A DNA stretch of 64,000 bases from NCBI GenBank assembly GCA_964057225.1, contig OZ059900.1:7512501-7576500 (forward strand), written 5' to 3'. Below are positions 55,266 to 64,000 of this stretch, piece by piece; position 1 is the stretch's first letter, and each line of letters begins with the position of its first letter. This DNA comes from Auanema rhodensis. Its lineage: Eukaryota > Nematoda > Chromadorea > Rhabditida > Rhabditidae. The notes beneath the pieces were generated by a model. That model made no database searches. It was not told where the DNA came from and was given only the letters and a program-made list of their open reading frames with translations. The translations under genes were made by a program, and so were the position numbers.

Positions 55266-57700
55266 TTGACTATTTTTACATATATATGTTCAATTGTAAC
55301 CACTTTGGTCAAAAAGGACCGAAAATATCAAGAATTATTGGTTTTTTGGGGTTTGAAGGGCATTTTGGCAAAATCAGTCAAACTTTTGATCTTAAGCATA
55401 TTTTTTTCTTCTAAAACGACTAAATGTATGAAATTCTGTCATAGAATGTTGATATAGGTGTATTTTGCACGAATATCAAAACTGATTGAAATATGGGCCT
55501 TTTTATGTTCAAAACGCCATATATTCAACGATTTTGGGTACAAAACATGTGAAAACTGTATGTTTTGATCAGACCCTTTGAGATATGGATTTGAAATTCA
55601 GGATTCATAAACATTGACTATTATTACATATATATGTCCAATTTTAACCACTTTGGTCAAAAAGGACCGAAAATATCAAGAATTATTGGTTTTTTGGGGT
55701 TTGAAGGGCATTTTGGCAAAATCAGTCAAACTTTTGATCTTAAGCATATTTTTTTCTTCTAAAACGACTAAATGTATGAAATTCTGTCATAGATTGTTCA
55801 TATAGGTGTATTTTGCACGAATATCAAAACTGATTGAAATATGGGCCTTTTTATGCTCCAAACGCCATATATTCAACGATTTCGGGTACAAAACATGTGA
55901 AAACTGTATGTTTTGATCAGACCCTTTGAGATATGGATTTGAAATTCAGGATTCATAAACATTGACTATTATTACATATATATGTTCAATTGTAACCACT
56001 TTGGTCAAAAAGGACCGAAAATATCAAGAATTATTGGTTTTTTGGGGTTTGAAGGGCATTTTGGCAAAATCAGTCAAACTTTTGATCTTAAGCATATTTT
56101 TTTCTTCTAAAACGACTAAATGTATGAAATTCTGTCATAGATTGTTCATATAGGTGTATTTTGCACGAATATCAAAACTGATTGAAATATGGGCCTTTTT
56201 ATGCTCCAAACGCCATATATTCAACGATTTCGGGTACAAAACATGTGAAAACTGTATGTTTTGATCAGACCCTTTGAGATATGGATTTGAAATTCAGGAT
56301 TCATAAACTTTGACTATTATTACATATATATGTCCAATTTTAACCACTTTGGTCAAAAAGGACCGAAAATATCAAGAATTATTGGTTTTTTGGGGTTTGA
56401 AGGGCATTTTGGCTAAATCAGTCAAACTTTTGATCTTAAGCATATTTTTTTCTTCTAAAACGACTAAATGTATGAAATACTGTCATAGAATGTTCATATA
56501 GGTGTATTTTGCACGAATATCAAAACTGATTGAAATATGGGCCTTTTTATGCTCAAAACGCCATATATTCAACGATTTTGGGTACAAAACATGTGAAAAC
56601 TGTATGTTTTGATCAGACCCTTTGAGATATGGATTTGAAATTCAGGATTCATAAACTTCGACTATTTCTACATATATATGTTCAATTTTAACCACTTTGG
56701 TCAAAAAGGACCGAAAATATCAGGAATTATTGGTTTTTTGGGGTTTGAAGGGCATTTTGGCAAAATCAGTCAAACTTTTGATCTTAAGCATATTTTTTTC
56801 TTCTAAAACGACTAAATGTATGAAATACTGTCATAGAATGTTCATATAGGTATATTTTGCACGAATATCAAAACTGATTGAAATATGGGCCTTTTTATGC
56901 TCAAAACGCCATATATTCAACGATTTTGGGTACAAAACATGTGAAAACTGTATGTTTTGATCAGACCCTTTGAGATATGGATTTAAAATTCAGGATTCAT
57001 AAAATTCGACTATTTTTACATATATATGTCCAATTTTAACCACTTTGGTCAAAAAGGACCGAAAATATCAAGAATTATTGGTTTTTTGGGGTTTGAAGGG
57101 CATTTTGGCAAAATCAGTCAAACTTTTGATCTTAAGCATATTTTTTTCTTCTAAAACGACTAAATGTATGAAATACTGTCATAGAATGTTCATATAGGTG
57201 TATTTTGCACGAATATCAAAACTGATTGAAATATGGGCCTTTTTATGCTCAAAACGCCATATATTCAACGATTTTGGGTACAAAACATGTGAAAACTGTA
57301 TGTTTTGATCAGACCCTTGAGATATGGATTTGAAATTCAGGATTCATAAACTTTAACTATTTTTACATATATATGTTCAATTTTAACCACTTTGGTCAAA
57401 AAGGACCGAAAATATGAAGAATTATTGGTTTTTTGGGGTTTGAAGGGCATTTTGGCAAAATCAGTCAAACTTTTGATCTTAAGCATATTTTTTTCTTCTA
57501 AAACGACTAAATGTATGAAATACTGTCAAAGAATGTTCATATAGGTGTATTTTGCACGAATATCAAAACTGATTGAAATATGGGCCTTTTTATGCTCAAA
57601 ACGCCATATATTCAACGATTTTGGGTACAAAACATGTGAAAACTGTATGTTTTGATCAGACCCTTTGAGATATGGATTTGAAATTCAGGATTCATAAACT
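55266..57700 (+). repeat. Start of region F
   Basis: Units 55266, 55614 and 55962 share GAAATTCTGTC. Units 55614 and 55962 also share CATTGACTATTATTAC, AGATTGTTC, TGCTCCAAACG and GATTTCGGG, so they are a recent pair that differs mainly at GTCCAA/TTTTAACC against GTTCAA/TTGTAACC. The following units (56310, 56658, 57006, 57353) are mixed, with private ATATCAGG and GGTATATTTT (56658 unit), TTTAACT and ATATGAAG (57353 unit). Confidence 0.8.
57006..57352 (+). repeat. 347-bp monomer, 1-bp deletion outside poly-T
   Basis: CCCTTGAG at about 57314 replaces CCCTTTGAG, losing one T. It is the only such loss I see at this site and the only length change in the right-hand 39 kb of the window. Confidence 0.9.
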
Positions 57701-58396
57701 TTGACTATTTTCACATATATATGTCCAATTTTAACCACTTTGGTCAAAAAGGACCGAAAATATCAAGAATTATTGGTTTTTTGGGGTTTGAAGGGCATTT
57801 TGGCAAAATCAGTCAAACTTTTGATCTTAAGCATATTTTTTTCTTCTAAAACGACTAAATGTATGAAATACTGTCATAGAATGTTGATATAGGTGTATTT
57901 TGCACGAATATCAAAACTGATTGAAATATGGGCCTTTTTATGCTCAAAACGCCATATATTCAACGATTTTGGGTACAAAACATGTGAAAACTGTATGTTT
58001 TGATCAGACCCTTTGAGATATGGATTTGGAATTCAGGATTCATAAACTTTGACTATTTTTACATATATATGTTCAATTTTAACCACTTTGGTCAAAAAGG
58101 ACCGAAAATATCAGGAATTATTGGTTTTTTGGGGTTTGAAGGGCATTTTGGCAAAATCAGTCAAACTTTTGATCTTAAGCATATTTTTTTCTTCTAAAAC
58201 GACTAAATGTATGAAATACTGTCATAGAATGTTCATATAGGTGTATTTTGCACGAATATCAAAACTGATTGAAATATGGGCCTTTTTATGCTCAAAACGC
58301 CATATATTCAACGATTTTGGGTACAAAACATGTGAAAACTGTATGTTTTGATCAGACCCTTTGAGATATGGATTTGAAATTCAGGATTCATAAACT
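57701..58396 (+). repeat. Monomer pair related to the 4-mer of region F
   Basis: Unit 57701 has ATTTTCACAT and ATGTTGATATAG. Unit 58049 is a TTGACT/GTTCAA unit preceded by GGAATTC, with ATATCAGG. They look like the first two members of the 4-monomer unit that follows, without members three and four. Confidence 0.75.
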
Positions 58397-59788
58397 TTGA
58401 CTAATTTTACATATATATGTCCAATTTTAACCACTTTGGTCAAAAAGGACCGAAAATATCAAGAATTATTGGTTTTTTGGGGTTTGAAGGGCATTTTGGC
58501 AAAATCAGTCAAACTTTTGATCTTAAGCATATTTTTTTCTTCTAAAACGACTAAATGTATGAAATACTGTCATAGAATGTTGATATAGGTGTATTTTGCA
58601 CGAATATCAAAACTGATTGAAATATGGGCCTTTTTTTGCTCAAAACGCCATATATTCAACGATTTTGGGTACAAAACATGTGAAAACTGTATGTTTTGAT
58701 CAGACCCTTTGAGATATGGATTTGGAATTCAGGATTCATAAACTTTGACTATTTTTACATATATATGTTCAATTTTAACCACTTTGGTCAAAAAGGACCG
58801 AAAATATCAAGAATTATTGGTTTTTTGGGGTTTGAAGGGCATTTTGGCAAAATCAGTCAAACTTTTGATCTTAAGCATATTTTTTTCTTCTAAAACGACT
58901 AAATGTATGAAATACTGTCATAGATTGTTCATATAGGTGTATTTTGCACGAATATCAAAACTGATTGAAATATGGGCCTTTTTATGCTCCAAACGCCATA
59001 TATTCAACGATTTTGGGTACAAAACATGTGAAAACTGTATGTTTTGATCAGACCCTTTGAGATATGGATTTGAAATTCAGGATTCATAAACTTTGACTAT
59101 TATTACATATATATGTCCAATTTTAACCACTTTGGTCAAAAAGGACCGAAAATATCAAGAATTATTGGTTTTTTGGGGTTTGAAGGGCATTTTGGCTAAA
59201 TCAGTCAAACTTTTGATCTTAAGCATATTTTTTTCTTCTAAAACGACTAAATGTATTAAATACTGTCAAAGAATGTTCATATAGGTGTATTTTGCACGAA
59301 TATCAAAACTGATTGAAATATGGGCCTTTTTATGCTCAAAACGCCATATATTCAACGATTTTGGGTACAAAACATGTGAAAACTGTATGTTTTGATCAGA
59401 CCCTTTGAGATATGGATTTGAAATTCAGGATTCATAAACTTCGACTATTTCTACATATATATGTTCAATTTTAACCACTTTGGTCAAAAAGGACCGAAAA
59501 TATCAAGAATTATTGGTTTTTTGGGGTTTGAAGGGCATTTTGGCAAAATCAGTCAAACTTTTGATCTTAAGCATATTTTTTTCTTCTAAAACGACTAAAT
59601 GTATGAAATACTGTCAAAGAATGTTCATATAGGTGTATTTTGCACGAATATCAAAACTGATTGAAATATGGGCCTTTTTATGCTCAAAACGCCATATATT
59701 CAACGATTTTGGGTACAAAACATGTGAAAACTGTATGTTTTGATCAGACCCTTTGAGATATGGATTTGAAATTCAGGATTCATAAACT
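58397..59788 (+). repeat. 4-monomer higher-order repeat, copy 1 (1392 bp)
   Basis: The order is: GTCCAA unit with ATGTTGATATAG (58397); GGAATTC-flanked GTTCAA unit with AGATTGTTC and TGCTCCAAACG (58745); TATTATTAC unit with GGCTAAATC (59093); TCGACT/TTTCTAC/GTTCAA unit (59441). Private changes are CTAATTTTAC and TTTTTTTGCTC (58397 unit) and GTATTAAATAC (59093 unit). Confidence 0.85.
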
Positions 59789-62572
59789 TTGACTATTTTC
59801 ACATATATATGTCCAATTTTAACCACTTTGGTCAAAAAGGACCGAAAATATCAAGAATTATTGGTTTTTTGGGGTTTGAAGGGCATTTTGGCAAAATCAG
59901 TCAAACTTTTGATCTTAAGCATATTTTTTTCTTCTAAAACGACTAAATGTATGAAATACTGTCATAGAATGTTGATATAGGTGTATTTTGCACGAATATC
60001 AAAACTGATTGAAATATGGGCCTTTTTATGCTCAAAACGCCATATATTCAACGATTTTGGGTACAAAACATGTGAAAACTGTATGTTTTGATCAGACCCT
60101 TTGAGATATGGATTTGGAATTCAGGATTCATAAACTTTGACTATTTTTACATATATATGTTCAATTTTAACCACTTTGGTCAAAAAGGACCGAAAATATC
60201 AAGAATTATTGGTTTTTTGGGGTTTGAAGGGCATTTTGGCAAAATCAGTCAAACTTTTGATCTTAAGCATATTTTTTTCTTCTAAAACGACTAAATGTAT
60301 GAAATACTGTCATAGATTGTTCATATAGGTGTATTTTGCACGAATATCAAAACTGATTGAAATATGGGCCTTTTTATGCTCCAAACGCCATATATTCAAC
60401 GATTTTGGGTACAAAACATGTGAAAACTGTATGTTTTGATCAGACCCTTTGAGATATGGATTTGAAATTCAGGATTCATAAACTTTGACTATTATTACAT
60501 ATATATGTCCAATTTTAACCACTTTGGTCAAAAAGGACCGAAAATATCAAGAATTATTGGTTTTTTGGGGTTTGAAGGGCATTTTGGCTAAATCAGTCAA
60601 ACTTTTGATCTTAAGCATATTTTTTTCTTCTAAAACGACTAAATGTATGAAATACTGTCATAGAATGTTCATATAGGTGTATTTTGCACGAATATCAAAA
60701 CTGATTGAAATATGGGCCTTTTTATGCTCAAAACGCCATATATTCAACGATTTTGGGTACAAAACATGTGAAAACTGTATGTTTTGATCAGACCCTTTGA
60801 GATATGGATTTGAAATTCAGGATTCATAAACTTCGACTATTTCTACATATATATGTTCAATTTTAACCACTTTGGTCAAAAAGGACCGAAAATATCAAGA
60901 ATTATTGGTTTTTTGGGGTTTGAAGGGCATTTTGGCAAAATCAGTCAAACTTTTGATCTTAAGCATATTTTTTTCTTCTAAAACGACTAAATGTATGAAA
61001 TACTGTCATAGAATGTTCATATAGGTGTATTTTGCACGAATATCAAAACTGATTGAAATATGGGCCTTTTTATGCTCAAAACGCCATATATTCAACGATT
61101 TTGGGTACAAAACATGTGAAAACTGTATGTTTTGATCAGACCCTTTGAGATATGGATTTGGAATTCAGGATTCATAAACTTTGACTATTTTTACATATAT
61201 ATGTTCAATTTTAACCACTTTGGTCAAAAAGGACCGAAAATATCAAGAATTATTGGTTTTTTGGGGTTTGAAGGGCATTTTGGCAAAATCAGTCAAACTT
61301 TTGATCTTAAGCATATTTTTTTCTTCTAAAACGACTAAATGTATGAAATACTGTCATAGATTGTTCATATAGGTGTATTTTGCACGAATATCAAAACTGA
61401 TTGAAATATGGGCCTTTTTATGCTCCAAACGCCATATATTCAACGATTTTGGGTACAAAACATGTGAAAACTGTATGTTTTGATCAGACCCTTTGAGATA
61501 TGGATTTGAAATTCAGGATTCATAAACTTTGACTATTATTACATATATATGTCCAATTTTAACCACTTTGGTCAAAAAGGACCGAAAATATCAAGAATTA
61601 TTGGTTTTTTGGGGTTTGAAGGGCATTTTGGCTAAATCAGTCAAACTTTTGATCTTAAGCATATTTTTTTCTTCTAAAACGACTAAATGTATGAAATACT
61701 GTCATAGAATGTTCATATAGGTGTATTTTGCACGAATATCAAAACTGATTGAAATATGGGCCTTTTTATGCTCAAAACGCCATATATTCAACGATTTTGG
61801 GTACAAAACATGTGAAAACTGTATGTTTTGATCAGACCCTTTGAGATATGGATTTGAAATTCAGGATTCATAAACTTCGACTATTTCTACATATATATGT
61901 TCAATTTTAACCACTTTGGTCAAAAAGGACCGAAAATATCAAGAATTATTGGTTTTTTGGGGTTTGAAGGGCATTTTGGCAAAATCAGTCAAACTTTTGA
62001 TCTTAAGCATATTTTTTTCTTCTAAAACGACTAAATGTATGAAATACTGTCATAGAATGTTCATATAGGTGTATTTTGCACGAATATCAAAACTGATTGA
62101 AATATGGGCCTTTTTATGCTCAAAACGCCATATATTCAACGATTTTGGGTACAAAACATGTGAAAACTGTATGTTTTGATCAGACCCTTTGAGATATGGA
62201 TTTGAAATTCAGGATTCATAAACTTCGACTATTTCTACATATATATGTTCAATTTTAACCACTTTGGTCAAAAAGGACCGAAAATATCAAGAATTATTGG
62301 TTTTTTGGGGTTTGAAGGGCATTTTGGCAAAATCAGTCAAACTTTTGATCTTAAGCATATTTTTTTCTTCTAAAACGACTAAATGTATGAAATACTGTCA
62401 AAGAATGTTCATATAGGTGTATTTTGCACGAATATCAAAACTGATTGAAATATGGGCCTTTTTATGCTCAAAACGCCATATATTCAACGATTTTGGGTAC
62501 AAAACATGTGAAAACTGTATGTTTTGATCAGACCCTTTGAGATATGGATTTGAAATTCAGGATTCATAAACT
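59789..62572 (+). repeat. 8-monomer period built on the 4-mer (2784 bp)
   Basis: 59789-61180 is a full 4-mer. 61181-62224 repeats its last three members (GGAATTC-flanked, TATTATTAC, TCGACT/GTTCAA) 1044 bp later. Unit 62225 is one more TCGACT/GTTCAA monomer. The 4-mer restarts at 62573, giving a 2784-bp period. Confidence 0.82.
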
Positions 62573-63964
62573 TTGACTATTTTCACATATATATGTCCAA
62601 TTTTAACCACTTTGGTCAAAAAGGACCGAAAATATCAAGAATTATTGGTTTTTTGGGGTTTGAAGGGCATTTTGGCAAAATCAGTCAAACTTTTGATCTT
62701 AAGCATATTTTTTTCTTCTAAAACGACTAAATGTATGAAATACTGTCATAGAATGTTGATATAGGTGTATTTTGCACGAATATCAAAACTGATTGAAATA
62801 TGGGCCTTTTTATGCTCAAAACGCCATATATTCAACGATTTTGGGTACAAAACATGTGAAAACTGTATGTTTTGATCAGACCGTTTGAGATATGGATTTG
62901 GAATTCAGGATTCATAAACTTTGACTATTTTTACATATATATGTTCAATTTTAACCACTTTGGTCAAAAAGGACCGAAAATATCAAGAATTATTGGTTTT
63001 TTGGGGTTTGAAGGGCATTTTGGCAAAATCAGTCAAACTTTTGATCTTAAGCATATTTTTTTCTTCTAAAACGACTAAATGTATGAAATACTGTCATAGA
63101 TTGTTCATATAGGTGTATTTTGCACGAATATCAAAACTGATTGAAATATGGGCCTTTTTATGCTCCAAACGCCATATATTCAACGATTTTGGGTACAAAA
63201 CATGTGAAAACTGTATGTTTTGATCAGACCCTTTGAGATATGGATTTGAAATTCAGGATTCATAAACTTTGACTATTATTACATATATATGTCCAATTTC
63301 AACCACTTTGGTCAAAAAGGACCGAAAATATCAAGAATTATTGGTTTTTTGGGGTTTGAAGGGCATTTTGGCTAAATCAGTCAAACTTTTGATCTTAAGC
63401 ATATTTTTTTCTTCTAAAACGACTAAATGTATGAAATACTGTCATAGAATGTTCATATAGGTGTATTTTGCACGAATATCAAAACTGATTGAAATATGGG
63501 CCTTTTTATGCTCAAAACGCCATATATTCAACGATTTTGGGTACAAAACATGTGAAAACTGTATGTTTTGATCAGACCCTTTGAGATATGGATTTGAAAT
63601 TCAGGATTCATAAACTTTGACTATTTCTACATATATATGTTCAATTTTAACCACTTTGGTCAAAAAGGACCGAAAATATCAAGAATTATTGGTTTTTTGG
63701 GGTTTGAAGGGCATTTTGGCAAAATCAGTCAAACTTTTGATCTTAAGCATATTTTTTTCTTCTAAAACGACTAAATGTATGAAATACTGTCATAGAATGT
63801 TCATATAGGTGTATTTTGCACGAATATCAAAACTGATTGAAATATGGGCCTTTTTATGCTCAAAACGCCATATATTCAACGATTTTGGGTACAAAACATG
63901 TGAAAACTGTATGTTTTGATCAGACCCTTTGAGATATGGATTTGAAATTCAGGATTCATAAACT
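62573..63964 (+). repeat. 4-monomer unit at right end (1392 bp)
   Basis: The order is ATTTTCACAT/ATGTTGATATAG (62573), GGAATTC-flanked AGATTGTTC unit (62921), TATTATTAC unit (63269, with TTTCAACC), then a TTGACTATTTCTAC/GTTCAA unit (63617) where the earlier copies have TCGACT. A private ACCGTTTGAG change lies at about 62881. Confidence 0.82.
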
Positions 63965-64000
63965 TTGACTATTTTTACATATATATGTCCAATTTTAACC
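63965..64000 (+). repeat. Partial monomer at right edge
   Basis: These are the first 36 bp of a GTCCAA-class monomer. It is in phase with everything to the left, so the array continues past the window. Confidence 0.95.

Larger units (their letters stand above)
1..64000 (+). repeat. 348-bp tandem satellite array, entire window
   Basis: Head-to-tail copies of one AT-rich monomer fill the window with no interruption. Offset-1 motifs (TTGACT or TCGACT) recur every 348 bp from 285 to 63965: 183 full monomers, of which four are 347 bp. By my count of a consensus monomer, 105 of 348 bases are G or C. All copies have the same orientation, and I see no transposon, unique spacer, rRNA, tRNA or gene. 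Copies differ by a handful of substitutions each, at recurrent positions. Such length, homogeneity and lack of insertions are typical of a eukaryotic satellite block kept uniform by unequal exchange. Centromeric, pericentromeric, subtelomeric or B-chromosome location are all possible; the sequence does not decide. No satellite family name is assigned because I do not recognise it. Every stretch without a gene in this window, which is all of it, is this repeat. Confidence 0.99.

Noticed and set aside
58000-58197. 65-codon plus-strand open frame in region F
   Set aside because: Opened by the GGAATTC substitution, which alters a stop in that frame. It overlaps the 63-codon frame in another phase. 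Both cannot be real, and neither has coding support.
1-64000. CRISPR array
   Set aside because: The repeat is 348 bp with no repeat-spacer alternation: all of each unit is conserved. No cas genes are present.
1-64000. rDNA, 5S, tRNA or snRNA gene cluster
   Set aside because: The unit is about 30% G+C and lacks recognisable tRNA or 5S internal promoter boxes and any rRNA-like segment.
1-64000. Assembly artefact from a collapsed or looped repeat
   Set aside because: A looping assembler would give identical copies. Here monomers carry many private singletons and changing HOR periods, which argues for a real array. Copy number of individual HORs still needs spanning long reads.
1-64000. Mobile element, including LTR or Helitron internal repeats
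   Set aside because: No terminal repeats, target-site duplications, polyprotein or helicase frames. Nothing breaks the 348-bp phase.

Overview
The whole 64 kb window is one uninterrupted tandem satellite array. It holds no gene, RNA gene, transposon or unique sequence that I can support. The monomer is 348 bp, about 30% G+C by my count of one consensus unit, and always in the same orientation. Starting the monomer at the TTGACT/TCGACT motif (called offset 1 throughout), I count 183 complete monomers from 285 to 63964, a 284-bp partial at the left edge and a 36-bp partial at the right edge. Only four monomers depart from 348 bp, each by a 1-bp deletion (units beginning 13509, 14552, 24643, 57006). 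This size, regularity and AT-richness point to a eukaryotic chromosome, in a centromeric, pericentromeric, subtelomeric or other heterochromatic satellite block. The species and satellite family cannot be identified from the sequence alone, and both array ends lie outside the window.

The monomers are not all equivalent. About two dozen diagnostic positions fall into linked haplotypes that recur in order, giving higher-order repeats (HORs) of changing period. Region A (1 to about 12.8 kb) has an 11-monomer period (3828 bp) that switches near 7.0 kb to a 10-monomer period (3480 bp). Region B (12.8-14.9 kb) is a 3-monomer unit (1043 bp) present twice. Region C (14.9-25.0 kb) is irregular. Region D (25.0-42.7 kb) has 3-, 9/8- and 6/7-monomer periods and carries a monomer lineage marked by TTAGGG, ACTATCAAAG and CAGCG. 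Region E (42.7-55.3 kb) has a 5-monomer unit (1740 bp), a 6-monomer derivative, and a private monomer class. Region F (55.3-64.0 kb) has a 4-monomer unit (1392 bp) nested in an 8-monomer period, with private EcoRI-bearing monomers. Variants in C and F resemble each other more than either resembles D/E, so the D/E lineage appears to have expanded between them.

The array reads as a record of repeated unequal exchange and local amplification: whole monomers added or lost in register, hybrid monomers at block junctions, and point variants copied along with their block. Each monomer carries a perfect 12-bp palindrome and an 8-bp inverted repeat, possible structural or protein-binding features. Recurrent 63-, 65- and 73-codon open frames are shadows of the repeat, not genes. 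All comparisons were made by eye at diagnostic sites, not by full alignment.
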